NCBI RefSeq assembly: GCF_001894745.1
Contig: NZ_BBYF01000009.1
Coordinates: 62,001-126,000, forward strand
Source of the DNA: Paenibacillus sp. NAIST15-1
Lineage (GTDB): Bacteria > Bacillota > Bacilli > Paenibacillales > Paenibacillaceae
DNA: 64,000 nt
Direction of reading: 5' to 3'
Positions 34,716-44,992 of this stretch are shown one piece after another (within the stretch, counting starts at the first letter, position 1; each line of letters opens with the position of its first letter). The translations under genes and the position numbers were made by a program. The notes under the pieces are model-generated. The model saw only the letters and a list, made by a program, of their open reading frames with translations. It was not told the origin of the DNA and did not search any database.

Positions 34716-37700
34716 TTGAAATTACATACGATACGTCGAAAATTAGCGGGAATCCTTAGCATCGCCATGGTAGCCGCCATGCTATTCCCAGCCTCATCAC
34801 ACACTTATGCGCAAGAAATTACTTCGAAAGAACAGGTTACACCAAAGGTCAATTCCAACCTGTCTCCACAGCTCCAACTTCCTGGCCAACCCGAATCACC
34901 AACCAAAACAGGCAACAACTTTGTTCCTCAGTCCGACAGCAATAAGCCGATAACCGTCATCGTCGAATTAAACACAGAACCCGTAGCCTTATCCCAAGCG
35001 GAGCAAGGGCAAAGCTCTGCTCCTTCTGCTGACGATCAAGAAAAGAAAATTAAACTCGAGCAAAACACCTTTAAATTGCAAGCCCGGATAAACTCGAAAG
35101 CGGTAATCCGCCATGAGTATACGGCCGCACTCAATGGATATTCCGTGAGCATTCCAGCTAATGAAGTGGATCGCCTAGCGAAGCTTCCTAACGTGAAAGC
35201 CATCTATCCAAACTTGGAATATAATATACCTGTTGACGACGGGGGTGTATTCAAGCCACTTATGGATGTAAGCGCTCCCTACATTGGTACGAATGTATTA
35301 TGGGACATTGGCGTCACGGGTGCTGGCATTAAGGTTGGGGTTATAGACACAGGTGTCGATTATAACCATCCTAGCTTAAAGGATGCCTTTAAGGGTGGTT
35401 GGGACTTCGTTGATAACGACAGTGATCCGATGGAAACCCGCCCTGATCTTTCGAAGCTGCCTAGAAACGGAAAACCATACCATACATCACATGGAACTCA
35501 TGTAGCCGGCACGATTGTGGGCCGTGGCGACCCTAACAACCCGAACGGAAAGACGGGATGGGTCAGAGGCATCGCTCCTGGCGCTGACTTATATGCATAC
35601 CGGGTACTGGGACCATACGGCAGTGGATATACAGAGAATATTATTGCTGGTATTGATAAAGCAATTAAAGATAAGATGGACGTCATCAACCTGTCGCTAG
35701 GCGGAACATTCAACAACGCTTATACGGCTGATTCAGTGGCCGTCAACAATGCAGTACGCGCTGGTGTAACCGTTGTAATGGCAGCAGGCAACGAAGGTCC
35801 TAATTCTGGAACGCTTGGCTCGCCTGGCGGAGCTCACCTTCCAATATCCGTAGGAGCTTCTACACCTCCAATGATTACACCTTTCTTCCAGGCTCCAGGC
35901 ATTCAACAATTGCTGTACGCCAAACTGTCTACGCATGCACCAGAAATCACTGATAAGAACACATCATTCGAGGCGGTATATGCCAACCTCGGCAAGCCTG
36001 AGGACTACAAATATATCAAAGCATCCGGCAAGCTTGTGCTCGTCTCGCGCGGCGATATTAGTTTCCGGGACAAAGCAATAAATGCAGCGAAGGCTGGAGC
36101 TGCAGCGCTTATCATTTTCAACAACGAACCTGGGGAGCTGGGAGCAACTCTTGAATTACCAGATCAATACGTTCCTACCTACACCCTCTCACAAGCTGCG
36201 GGTCAAGCACTAAAGAGAAACATTGATAAAGGGATAACCACGGTTACCTTTGATACCGTACCAGAGGAGGATCTATTAGCGGACTTCAGCTCCCGCGGGC
36301 CTCTTCTTCCGGACTATATGATTAAACCAGACATCACTGCTCCAGGTGTTGCGATACGTTCTTCCGTACCAGCGTGGGATGGAGACTATGCGTCGAAAGG
36401 CTATGAAGCTAATAATGGTACAAGTATGGCCGCCCCACACATCGCTGGCGCCGCTGCCCTGCTGCTGGAGAAGTATCATCACAAGATAGAAACAGACGAA
36501 CTGAAAGCTCTCTTGATGAATAATTCTAAAACCATAGAAGACCGCGATCATAGATTATACTCCGTAACCGAACAGGGCGCTGGACGAGTGGATCTCAATC
36601 AAGTTATTCAAGCTACAGCCATTGCTCTCGTTGAAGCAACAACCAAGGCAACAAGCGATGGCCAAAGTATCCCGTATGAGACAGGGAGTGTATCTTTTGG
36701 ATTGGTTCCAGCAGGCACCCACTCCAAAGAAATTGTCGTTAAGGATATTGCAAATACGGATCAAACCTATACAATCAGCAGCTCCTGGAGCGGAACAAGC
36801 AAAGGTATCAACCTGCAGTTCACCTCGAATACGGTAACTGTACCTGCAAATGGTTCAGGAAGCCTACGGGTTAAGGTAACGGTTCCAGAAAATACTACCG
36901 GCAGCTATGAAGGCAGCATCACCTTAACTGAGCAAACAACCCATCACCAGCTGCACCTTCCTGTCAGCCTGTTTGTTGGGGATAACTATGGAATTGCACC
37001 AATTACAAACCTTACTGCGGATCCTATGTACTTCTCACCAGGCGGCAAATTTTCTCCTGCTCAGACAGCAGATGCTTATTTCGATGTAACAACAGATCTG
37101 GCTGATTTCAAGATTTCAGTAACAGACGCGGTATATGGAACATACATGGGCGATTTTTATGACAGCCAAGGCAAACTTCACAAGCCGGGTGTCTATGGAT
37201 ATCGGAATTGGAATGGAACGGTATGGAAAGGCGGGAAAGCTGTCTCCTTGCCGGATGGGCGGTACGAGTTCACTCCATCTATCAACGATAAGAAGCTTGA
37301 AGACCAGAAATCATTTTTCGTTATTGATCGCGAAGCACCGGAATTTACTCTGGATGATCCCCCTCTTATCAGGAACCAAGAGAATCCAGGCACGGGATTT
37401 ATCCGAGGGGAAATTACGAAGGACTTATTCAAAGATTTATTCCCTGACAAGATTAATGAATATATTACCACAGTTGCATTTGATCGATTGGACAAGCAGC
37501 ATATCGGCAAGATGAACAGTGATGGAACATTTGCAATTGAGGTTCCGTTGAATCCAGGCAGCAATGAATTCATTCTAATGATATATGACGCTGCAAAAAA
37601 TGGTTTTGGGTATATTGCTGAGCGTATCGTGTTCGACAATAAAGATATCGTCTATGCGGGAAGCAGCAGCTCTAAAGTGCCGACTAGAAATCCATTTGAC

Positions 37701-39278
37701 GTCAAGATCAATTATTCCGTTACAGAAGCTGTATACTCTGCTTCATTCAGTCTTACTTATGACAGCCAGGTAACGTTGTTGGGTGTGGAACCAAGCGTTA
37801 CGATGGCTACTTATCAAGATAAGCACTATCCAGGTACGCCTCTGATCATTAAAGAGGATAGAGTTGAAGAACCTGGAGGCAAGATCAGATTGAATTACAG
37901 CGTCAGCCTAAGTGGGGGGGCGTCTGAGAAAGAGGGCGATATTGCAACGCTCGTCTTCTCTGGCAATCAAGAAGGAACTTATGGGTTTAACCTTGAAAAT
38001 GTGCAGCTGTATAATGAGAACAACGAATTAATTCCAATAGACAAGGTCTTATCTTCTAAGATAGAAATCGCCAATCCATCCGAGCCGAATCCAGGGCCAG
38101 GGCCGGATCCAGGACCAGATCCAAGTCCAGGGCCAGCTCCGACTCCAGGGCCAACGCCGCCAGTTTCATCTTCTTTATCAGGGGGTTCTGCATCTTCAAC
38201 TGCGCCTGTTCAGGTTCCATCAGGCAAGCAACTGAAGGCGGGATCACTGACGGAGACGAAGAAGGATGGAGTTGCAAACGCGGTGTTCGCGATAAATGCA
38301 GATGCCGTGAAAAAGCTGCTGCAGGACAAGGACGCCAAGCAGGTTCAACTCGATATTAGCGATGTTCGCATGAAGGAATACGGTGAAGTTGCGTTCACGC
38401 TGGACAAATCGACTGCGATGCAACTGCAGGATTCAGGCAAGGACTTGCTCCTGTCAGGAACTGAATTTGATATTATCATCCCGAATAAATCGGCAGCTGA
38501 TCTTATCGGCTCGAACGGAATTGAGCTTGTGCTTTCCCTGTCTGACCACAAGGATAAAGGGTTCGCAAAAGAGCGTGGCGAAGCTACCTACACCTCTCCA
38601 AAGCTCACCATCCGCGGCCCTAAAGATGCGAAGAGTGTGACGCTTGGGATTACACTCAAGCTGACAGATGCCGCGAAGGATACTCGCAGGGCAGGTGTCT
38701 ATGCACTCGCGCAAGATACGGCTAACACTTGGAAATACACATTGGCAGGAACACAAGCGGCCGACAAAAAATCGGTCACGTTCGAAGCAACTCAATACGG
38801 TACCTATACCATCGCAGAGCATGTAAGACCATTTAGCGATATTGCTGCACATTGGGCGAAGGATGAAATCGAAGTAATCGCCGCCCATGACCTGCTGCAT
38901 GGTAAAGACAGCTTAGACACGTTCAAACCGAACGATGTCATTACTCAGGCTGAATTTGTCTCCTTGCTTGATCGCTTGACGAACAACGGCAAGACATGGG
39001 AGCAGCGAATTGCTGAGCCTGGGGCACGGAATCCAATCACACGCGAGAAGCTGGTCGTCTTGCTAGCGCAAGCACTGCAGACCGATCTCTCCCAAGCGAA
39101 TGCATCACTTGGGTTCAAGGATGAGGCTCGTATTTCACAAGATGCGAAGGCTGCCGTTGCATATGCAGTCAGCAAAGGGCTCATCAAAGGTTCTGATGAC
39201 AATACGTTCAATCCAACTGGAACTTCCACTCGTGCACAAGCAGCCATCATTTTGTATCGTGTACTGAATCAGAAGTAA
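34716..39278 (+). CDS. Giant SLH-anchored subtilisin-like (S8) serine protease
   Basis: 1,520 residues. Signal peptide (1-32), I9-type propeptide (about 80-175), S8 catalytic domain with Asp211 (IDTGVD), His259 (SHGTHVAG) and Ser570 (NGTSMAAPH), interrupted by a PA insert (about 400-510), then Fn3-like domains, a cohesin-like domain (about 990-1110), a Pro-rich linker (PNPGPGPDPGPDPSPGPAP), a beta domain, and C-terminal SLH modules (FSDIAAHWAKDEIEVI ... STRAQAAII). The layout resembles Bacillus Vpr/lactocepin-type proteases plus cell-wall anchoring. TTG start at 34716, 6-7 nt after GGGAGGT. It probably degrades extracellular protein while held on the wall polymer. Followed by a terminator. 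Confidence 0.93.
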   Translation: MKLHTIRRKLAGILSIAMVAAMLFPASSHTYAQEITSKEQVTPKVNSNLSPQLQLPGQPESPTKTGNNFVPQSDSNKPITVIVELNTEPVALSQAEQGQSSAPSADDQEKKIKLEQNTFKLQARINSKAVIRHEYTAALNGYSVSIPANEVDRLAKLPNVKAIYPNLEYNIPVDDGGVFKPLMDVSAPYIGTNVLWDIGVTGAGIKVGVIDTGVDYNHPSLKDAFKGGWDFVDNDSDPMETRPDLSKLPRNGKPYHTSHGTHVAGTIVGRGDPNNPNGKTGWVRGIAPGADLYAYRVLGPYGSGYTENIIAGIDKAIKDKMDVINLSLGGTFNNAYTADSVAVNNAVRAGVTVVMAAGNEGPNSGTLGSPGGAHLPISVGASTPPMITPFFQAPGIQQLLYAKLSTHAPEITDKNTSFEAVYANLGKPEDYKYIKASGKLVLVSRGDISFRDKAINAAKAGAAALIIFNNEPGELGATLELPDQYVPTYTLSQAAGQALKRNIDKGITTVTFDTVPEEDLLADFSSRGPLLPDYMIKPDITAPGVAIRSSVPAWDGDYASKGYEANNGTSMAAPHIAGAAALLLEKYHHKIETDELKALLMNNSKTIEDRDHRLYSVTEQGAGRVDLNQVIQATAIALVEATTKATSDGQSIPYETGSVSFGLVPAGTHSKEIVVKDIANTDQTYTISSSWSGTSKGINLQFTSNTVTVPANGSGSLRVKVTVPENTTGSYEGSITLTEQTTHHQLHLPVSLFVGDNYGIAPITNLTADPMYFSPGGKFSPAQTADAYFDVTTDLADFKISVTDAVYGTYMGDFYDSQGKLHKPGVYGYRNWNGTVWKGGKAVSLPDGRYEFTPSINDKKLEDQKSFFVIDREAPEFTLDDPPLIRNQENPGTGFIRGEITKDLFKDLFPDKINEYITTVAFDRLDKQHIGKMNSDGTFAIEVPLNPGSNEFILMIYDAAKNGFGYIAERIVFDNKDIVYAGSSSSKVPTRNPFDVKINYSVTEAVYSASFSLTYDSQVTLLGVEPSVTMATYQDKHYPGTPLIIKEDRVEEPGGKIRLNYSVSLSGGASEKEGDIATLVFSGNQEGTYGFNLENVQLYNENNELIPIDKVLSSKIEIANPSEPNPGPGPDPGPDPSPGPAPTPGPTPPVSSSLSGGSASSTAPVQVPSGKQLKAGSLTETKKDGVANAVFAINADAVKKLLQDKDAKQVQLDISDVRMKEYGEVAFTLDKSTAMQLQDSGKDLLLSGTEFDIIIPNKSAADLIGSNGIELVLSLSDHKDKGFAKERGEATYTSPKLTIRGPKDAKSVTLGITLKLTDAAKDTRRAGVYALAQDTANTWKYTLAGTQAADKKSVTFEATQYGTYTIAEHVRPFSDIAAHWAKDEIEVIAAHDLLHGKDSLDTFKPNDVITQAEFVSLLDRLTNNGKTWEQRIAEPGARNPITREKLVVLLAQALQTDLSQANASLGFKDEARISQDAKAAVAYAVSKGLIKGSDDNTFNPTGTSTRAQAAIILYRVLNQK

Positions 39279-39297
39279 GCTTAGCGGCCTATGTACA

Positions 39298-39345
39298 AGA
39301 AGCAGAATTCCTACGCACTTCGCGGAGGATTCTGCTTCTTTTTTT
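39298..39345 (+). terminator. Terminator of the S8 protease gene
   Basis: AGAAGCAGAAT pairs with ATTCTGCTTCT, then seven T. Confidence 0.85.
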
Positions 39346-39442
39346 CATAGAATTAATCATTATCAGTCCATCCTACCGCTACTGAAGCTCAATAAGCAGG
39401 GCAAGTTAGATAATCAACCAATAAGCCCCGTCCAATATCCAT

Positions 39443-40930
39443 TTACCGAGGCAGCCATATCCGAAATGTACTGCCTTCGCCTATTCGGCTAACAACGTCT
39501 ATCGTTCCGCCATGTGCTTCAACAATTGATTTCGTAATAGCCAGACCTAGTCCGGAACCTCCACTTTTACGATTCCGCGAAGTTTCGCTGCGATAGAATC
39601 GATCGAACAGATAAGGAAGATGCTCAGGAGCAATACCCAACCCATTGTCAGAGACGGATAGCTGAACTCCATTCTCATTTTTTATACCCTCGACGTGAAT
39701 GTGCCCTAGTTCTTCATCCGTATGTTGAACCGCATTATGCACCAGATTGAGCACAACCTGCTTCATCTTATCGGGATCTTGCTTGCATAACAGCTGAGGC
39801 TCTAGCGTAATCGCCACCGTTCTCTTCCCTGCCAGCATTACAAGCTGCGGTTCCATGCTGCGAATGACTCCATCGAGAGATCCTTCAACCAGTTCAATGG
39901 AAGGCACCCCATCTCGATCCAGCTTCGCTAGTAGAAGCAAATCATGAATCAGCTTACTTAGTCGCTCCGACTCACTATGCATGCTTGTTAATGCCTTATG
40001 CAGCTGTTCGGGATGCTGGGCCGCCCCACGAAGCAGAACCTCTAGAAATCCATGGATCGAAGTCAACGGTGTACGAAGCTCATGGGATGCATCGGCAACG
40101 AAGCGTCGCATCTGCTCCTTCATCTCCCGTTCCGCGTCGAAGGAAGTCTCTAGCCTCTCCAGCATGCTATTGAAGGAATCGGCTAGACGATCCACCTCAG
40201 ATTGTCCCTGCGCGGTGGAGAAGCGCCTATCCAGATTGCCTGCATCAATTTGTTCAGCTGTATTCACCATTGCAGACAGCGGTCGCAGCGTCCTTCGGAT
40301 GACTGGAAGCAGCACAATTACCCCTAGTAACATCGCTATAGCCGCTATCATGAGAAAAGTAAGCGTCTGCCCCATGAGCAAGTCGTTAAGCGGAGCCGTT
40401 GGCGCACTAATCTGTACCGTCCCTATTTCCCTGCCAGGAGCTGATAAGACGGGATGCAGTACAACCAACTGTTCTTTTCCGTTCGAATCATTTGCAATGT
40501 GGTAGGATGGATTGCCCAGAGGAGCCCTTCTTGCCTTCTCATACTCCTCAGCATTCAATTGTACGGTGGCAAGTTCACCTTGCCCATTCGGCAGTGAATG
40601 ATAGCCTCCTGCTTGATCAATGAAGGCCACATGGGTATCCGGCATAAGCAGCATCGGCATTGAGGGTTCGGGTACACGCTGTCCCGACTGTTCAAGCTGA
40701 CGATGATACTGTCCCACCCGCTTCCAGACGAATCCAGGAATGCTCATTGCATGACTTTGAAGACTCGCTGCTTTATTCTGATACACAACCTCGCGCATAA
40801 ATATATACTGCAGCATGCCGACGATCACCAGCAAGATAGCAATGACAAGCAAAGAACGATACAGCAATTGGGTACGTAGTGAATACAAGTTTATGATCCT
40901 CTCTAGACCGGAACGCCATCGATTCCTCAT
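39443..40930 (-). CDS. HAMP-containing sensor histidine kinase
   Basis: 495 residues. Two membrane helices (about 20-45 and 185-210) flank an extracellular sensor domain of ~140 residues; then HAMP (RTLRPLSAMVNTAEQIDAG), HisKA with phospho-acceptor His in FVADASHELRTPLTS, and HATPase (NLVHNAVQHTDE, DNGLGIAPEHLPYLFDRFYR, GSGLGLAITKSIVEAHGG). Its ATG overlaps the TGA stop of the response regulator (ATGA at 40927-40930), so the pair is translationally coupled. The signal is unknown; the extracellular part has no recognised motif. Confidence 0.94.
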   Translation of the reverse strand: MRNRWRSGLERIINLYSLRTQLLYRSLLVIAILLVIVGMLQYIFMREVVYQNKAASLQSHAMSIPGFVWKRVGQYHRQLEQSGQRVPEPSMPMLLMPDTHVAFIDQAGGYHSLPNGQGELATVQLNAEEYEKARRAPLGNPSYHIANDSNGKEQLVVLHPVLSAPGREIGTVQISAPTAPLNDLLMGQTLTFLMIAAIAMLLGVIVLLPVIRRTLRPLSAMVNTAEQIDAGNLDRRFSTAQGQSEVDRLADSFNSMLERLETSFDAEREMKEQMRRFVADASHELRTPLTSIHGFLEVLLRGAAQHPEQLHKALTSMHSESERLSKLIHDLLLLAKLDRDGVPSIELVEGSLDGVIRSMEPQLVMLAGKRTVAITLEPQLLCKQDPDKMKQVVLNLVHNAVQHTDEELGHIHVEGIKNENGVQLSVSDNGLGIAPEHLPYLFDRFYRSETSRNRKSGGSGLGLAITKSIVEAHGGTIDVVSRIGEGSTFRIWLPR

Positions 40931-41610
40931 GGGATATCTACCCGATAACCAGCTCCACGCAACGTTCGAATTAACTGATGTTCCTTGTCGTTCAACTTTT
41001 CCCGCAAAGATCGGATATACACCTCGACAATATTGTCCTCTCCCCCAAAGTCATAACCCCATACCCGATCCAAGATGACAGACTTGCTCAATACCACGCC
41101 ACGATTCAGCACGAGGAACTTGAGCAGATCATACTCCGTTGGCGAGAGCGCCAGCACTCTGCCGCTATACTTCATTTCCTTGCGCTTGTCATCGATCACG
41201 AATGGCCCTACCTGCACACCCCCGAACATCGTCGGGAACTGATTGCGAATCCGTGCTTGAATTCGTGCCAATAGCTCAGCGAAGCTGAATGGCTTGACCA
41301 TGTAATCGTCTGCCCCCAGATTCAAGCCCTTCACACGGTCATCCACCTCATCCTTCGCCGTAAGCATAATAATCGCCACATCTTCTGACTTCTTCAGCAT
41401 ACGGCACACCTCATACCCGTCCATCCCCGGCATCATCACGTCCAATATAACGACATGAGGCTGGAACTCAGTAAATCGGGCTACAGCAGTCACGCCATCC
41501 TGTGCAGCCTGCACATCGAACCCCTCATTTACCAATCCCAGCTCAAGAAATTGTAAAATATTCGGTTCATCATCTACGATGAGAATTCGAATCCCTCTGC
41601 TCCGATACAT
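40927..41610 (-). CDS. OmpR/PhoB-type response regulator
   Basis: 227 residues. Receiver domain (ILIVDDEPN, phospho-acceptor Asp in VVILDVMMPGMDG, Thr in MLTAKD, Lys in YMVKPF) followed by a winged-helix DNA-binding domain (LSPTEYDLLKFLVLNRGVVLS ... VYIRSLREKLND). ATG ending at 41610 follows GGGAGAGG. First gene of a two-gene operon with the HAMP kinase. Neighbours are a wall-anchored protease and a CDP-sugar operon, so cell-envelope control is possible but not shown. Confidence 0.95.
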   Translation of the reverse strand: MYRSRGIRILIVDDEPNILQFLELGLVNEGFDVQAAQDGVTAVARFTEFQPHVVILDVMMPGMDGYEVCRMLKKSEDVAIIMLTAKDEVDDRVKGLNLGADDYMVKPFSFAELLARIQARIRNQFPTMFGGVQVGPFVIDDKRKEMKYSGRVLALSPTEYDLLKFLVLNRGVVLSKSVILDRVWGYDFGGEDNIVEVYIRSLREKLNDKEHQLIRTLRGAGYRVDIP

Positions 41611-41762
41611 CCACGCCTCTCCCTCACTGCTGCGATATATTCCCTGTTCCTTCTATTATCCTATTATTAGCTGAAATACAGCTGAGCGTTCGCTTAAAAT
41701 TTATTGAGGCTGCGCGAATGCATGGAGTCCATTCACTACTACGATAAATCGATCAAGTGAAT

Positions 41763-42674
41763 TTAGCGAATATCCTTCTGGATGTTCCTATACCATTCGA
41801 TCGTTTCGTCTATTCCTGCCGACAAACTATACTGAGGCTGCCATCGCAATTCCTGCTTCAAACGCCCAGCATGAGCGCCAACATACAAGGGTTCATCTAC
41901 GGGATCAGGGAGTGCCCCGAATCGAAGCAAACGTTCACGCCCCAACTTCTTGGCAATCATCAGGGCGATCTGCTTTACCTGAACCGGCTTCCCTGAACCG
42001 ATATTCAATGCGCCCTCCACCTTGCTGAAGAGAAAAGACACCAGCGCATCCGCCACATCCTTAACAAACAGAAAGTCTCGATACTGCTTGCCTAGTGAGC
42101 AAGCCGCCTCTCGTCCATCCAGCAGTGAACGAATGATGGAGGATACGAGACGGTTCCCTTGCTCATAAGGGCCATATAAATGAAAAATACGTGCCCAGCC
42201 GCTGCTTATCCCCTGTTGTTCCGTATAAGACTCCAGCCAAGCACGCAGCGAATTTTTGCATACCGCATATAAAGTCTTCTTCGATAATGAAGAATTGACC
42301 TCTGACAATAATCCCGGCGTCCATTCATATTCGGCACAAGAGCCAGCAACGATCAATCTTTGTCCGCCACATTGAATGAAATGATCAATAAGCTTCTTGC
42401 TGGATTGCATCCAGTTATAGTTGCTCAGAGAAGTATAACATTGCGGCGGAATGGCATCCCAGGCAAGGTGCATAAGGTGTGTTGGTCTTACCTGTTCGAT
42501 AAGGGCCTTCACTTCTTCCTCATCCCATAAATCTATCTGATGCCACGTACAGAAGAGATCCGCTCTATGCGCTCTCCGATATATAGCATGAACGTCATAC
42601 CCTTTCTGGAGCAGGATCTGAACGACGAAGCCGCCGATCCACCCACTGCCGCCCGTAACCAGTATTTTATCCAT
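41763..42674 (-). CDS. NAD-dependent epimerase/dehydratase (sugar reductase) of the CDP-sugar operon
   Basis: 303-residue extended SDR. N-terminal GGSGWIGGFVVQILL nucleotide-binding motif; the catalytic Tyr-Lys pair corresponds to TLYAVCKNSLRAWLE. Last gene of a five-gene operon encoding CDP-sugar enzymes, 3 nt after the methyltransferase stop. By position it likely reduces the 4-keto group of the C-methylated CDP-sugar made by the upstream enzymes. Start ATG at 42674. The exact sugar stereochemistry cannot be read from sequence. Confidence 0.87.
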   Translation of the reverse strand: MDKILVTGGSGWIGGFVVQILLQKGYDVHAIYRRAHRADLFCTWHQIDLWDEEEVKALIEQVRPTHLMHLAWDAIPPQCYTSLSNYNWMQSSKKLIDHFIQCGGQRLIVAGSCAEYEWTPGLLSEVNSSLSKKTLYAVCKNSLRAWLESYTEQQGISSGWARIFHLYGPYEQGNRLVSSIIRSLLDGREAACSLGKQYRDFLFVKDVADALVSFLFSKVEGALNIGSGKPVQVKQIALMIAKKLGRERLLRFGALPDPVDEPLYVGAHAGRLKQELRWQPQYSLSAGIDETIEWYRNIQKDIR

Positions 42675-42677
42675 CCT

Positions 42678-43907
42678 TTACACCACTTCAATCACTGGAA
42701 CAAGGATGACAAACTTCCCGCCCCATTCTCGGATATAAGCGCACTGCTCCATAATCTCTTCTTTCAAATTCCAAGGCAGTATAAGTACATAATCTGGACG
42801 TACTCGCTTCAGCTCCTCGGGACTGCGAATAGGAATTCGCGAACCAGGCAAATATAGCCCCTGCTTATATGGATTCTGATCCACCGTAAATGGAAGCCAT
42901 GCCGTATGGAACCCGCAATAATTAAGCAGTGTATTGCCCTTCGCCGGTGCCCCATAACCTGCTACCAGCTTGCCTTGATTGCGAGCTTCCATCATGAATC
43001 GGACAATATCCTCCCGCATCTGTTCTACCTGCTGGGCGAACGCGGTATATGCCCGCCAGTCATGCAGTCCGTTCTGCCTTTCCTGTTCCAGAACCTTCTG
43101 CACAGCTGCTGCGGCCAATCTGTCCTTGTCCTCATGCATGATATACAAGCGCAATGACCCCCCATGTGTAGAAAGTTCTTCTACATCTGTTACTTGGAGG
43201 CCATGCATGGAGAATAGCTGTTGAGCCGAGAACAAGGAGAAGTAAGAAAAGTGCTCATGATATATCGTATCGAACTGCTTATATCGAATAAGATTGAGTA
43301 CATGCGGAAATTCAATCGTTATGGTGCCTTCCGGATGGAGCAGCCGTTTCAGACCAGCGACAAAATCCTGGACGTCCGGAACGTGAGCCAGCACATTGTT
43401 CGCTACGATTAGATTCCCGCTAATCCCCTCGTCCTTAACGAGCTCTTCCGCCAGTCGTTGTCCGAAAAACTCTGCCTTCGTCGGGATTCCCTTATCCCTC
43501 GCAAGTTGAGCCACATTGCTTGCTGGTTCTATGCCCAGTGTTCGTATGCCCTGCTGATGGAAATACTGCAGTAAATAACCGTCATTGCTCGCAATCTCGA
43601 TGACCTGTGAATCACCGTTCAGTTGAAATCTGCGAATCGCCATGTCTGTATATTGTTCTGCATGCTTCAGCCAACTTGTAGAATAGGAGCTTAAATATAA
43701 GTAATGCTTGAATATACTAGCCGGGCTCGCGAACTGATCAAGCTGTACGAGACAACAAGTATCACATACGTACGAATGGAGCGGATAATGGGGTTCGGCA
43801 TTCCCCAATTCCTCTGGTGTTAGGAAGGCATTTGCAAGTGGAGATTGTCCTAAATCAATAAAGGTATGCACAAGCTGTGTACCGCATATCCGACAATGTG
43901 AGTTCAT
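42678..43907 (-). CDS. Sugar C-methyltransferase (class I SAM, zinc-binding N-terminus)
   Basis: 409 residues in three parts: an N-terminal zinc-binding domain with paired cysteines (CRICG ... CDTCC), a SAM-binding Rossmann domain with VIEIASNDGYLLQYF, and a C-terminal domain with VAGYGAPAKGNTLLNYCG. This is the TylC3/NovU-type family that C-methylates 4-keto deoxysugars. Its ATG overlaps the TGA of rfbG. In this operon its substrate would be CDP-4-keto-6-deoxyglucose, giving a branched C-methyl deoxysugar. The methylated carbon (C-3 or C-5) is not determinable here. Confidence 0.9.
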   Translation of the reverse strand: MNSHCRICGTQLVHTFIDLGQSPLANAFLTPEELGNAEPHYPLHSYVCDTCCLVQLDQFASPASIFKHYLYLSSYSTSWLKHAEQYTDMAIRRFQLNGDSQVIEIASNDGYLLQYFHQQGIRTLGIEPASNVAQLARDKGIPTKAEFFGQRLAEELVKDEGISGNLIVANNVLAHVPDVQDFVAGLKRLLHPEGTITIEFPHVLNLIRYKQFDTIYHEHFSYFSLFSAQQLFSMHGLQVTDVEELSTHGGSLRLYIMHEDKDRLAAAAVQKVLEQERQNGLHDWRAYTAFAQQVEQMREDIVRFMMEARNQGKLVAGYGAPAKGNTLLNYCGFHTAWLPFTVDQNPYKQGLYLPGSRIPIRSPEELKRVRPDYVLILPWNLKEEIMEQCAYIREWGGKFVILVPVIEVV

Positions 43908-44992
43908 TCGCCTTCTCTTCCTCCTTCTCTGCGAACATAATCGACGATCTGCCGCTCTGATAGCAGTCTAGCATTCATTCCTGCACGATGCTGCTGATGC
44001 CAGGACATCGTCCATGCCACAGCCTCCCTGATAGACAACTTCGGATGCCAGTTTAATAGCTGTGCTGCCTTGTTGCTATCCAGAGATAGTCTGGGAGCTT
44101 CATAGCGAGTGGCTGCTTGTTCTAGCACCACTTGTATGTCTACCTGCCAGATCTCTGCTGCCATTTGAATGATATCTTGAACGGTTGTGTCTGGCTGTTC
44201 CAGCGGCCCGAAGTTCCATCCATCTGCGTATTGCGGATGGTCCCACAACTTCTCCGCGAGAAGCAGATAACCGTGCACGGGCTCCAACACATGCTGCCAC
44301 GGTCGTACCGCGTTTGGGTTCCGAACAAGCAGTGGTTCAGAGGCGGAACAAGCTCTTATTACATCCGGCAGAAGGCGAGATTCTGTCCAATCCCCGCCGC
44401 CAATGACATTGCCTGCCCGAACGGAAGCCATTCTAGGCCCTTGTCCATCCTCGCTGCGAAAATAGGAATCCCGATAGCTTGCTGCAATGATCTCGGCACA
44501 TGCCTTGCTTGCACTATAAGGATCATGACCGCCTAGCGGATCCTCTTCGCGAAATGAAAGCGTCGTTTCCCCAGTATTGCGATAGCACTTGTCGCTCGTT
44601 ACATTGATAACAGCACGAACGCTAGCTGTATGACGAACCGCCTCCAGCAGATACACCGTTCCCATTGCATTCGTGTGGAAGGTGCTTACCGGATGTTCAT
44701 AGGATGTTTGTACGAGCGGCTGTGCAGCCAAATGGAACACAATCTCCGGCTCGTACTCCGACATCACCTTCAGCAGAGCCGAATAATCATTCACATCTCC
44801 AATAATGGAATCCCTACTCAAGGCTTGAATATTCGCAGCATTGTACAGGTTCGGCTTCGTACTCGGTGGTAAGGCGTATCCAACAACCTCCGCACCCATC
44901 AAGGACAACCACATCGTCAACCAGGATCCCTTGAAGCCTGTATGTCCCGTAACAAGAACCTTCTTTCCCTGCCAAAAAGTTTCATTGATCAT
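43904..44992 (-). CDS. rfbG: CDP-glucose 4,6-dehydratase
   Basis: 362 residues. Converts CDP-glucose to CDP-4-keto-6-deoxyglucose with bound NAD. Motifs: VLVTGHTGFKGSWLTMWL, HLAAQPLVQTSYEHP, catalytic region TSDKCYRN, DPYSASKACAE, and RAGNVIGGGDW. Start corrected to the ATG ending at 44992 (N-terminus MINETFWQGKK), which overlaps the TGA of rfbF; the longest frame would run 39 nt into rfbF. It follows rfbF and precedes the C-methyltransferase, each with a 4-nt ATGA overlap, indicating tight co-translation. Confidence 0.95.
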   Translation of the reverse strand: MINETFWQGKKVLVTGHTGFKGSWLTMWLSLMGAEVVGYALPPSTKPNLYNAANIQALSRDSIIGDVNDYSALLKVMSEYEPEIVFHLAAQPLVQTSYEHPVSTFHTNAMGTVYLLEAVRHTASVRAVINVTSDKCYRNTGETTLSFREEDPLGGHDPYSASKACAEIIAASYRDSYFRSEDGQGPRMASVRAGNVIGGGDWTESRLLPDVIRACSASEPLLVRNPNAVRPWQHVLEPVHGYLLLAEKLWDHPQYADGWNFGPLEQPDTTVQDIIQMAAEIWQVDIQVVLEQAATRYEAPRLSLDSNKAAQLLNWHPKLSIREAVAWTMSWHQQHRAGMNARLLSERQIVDYVRREGGREGE

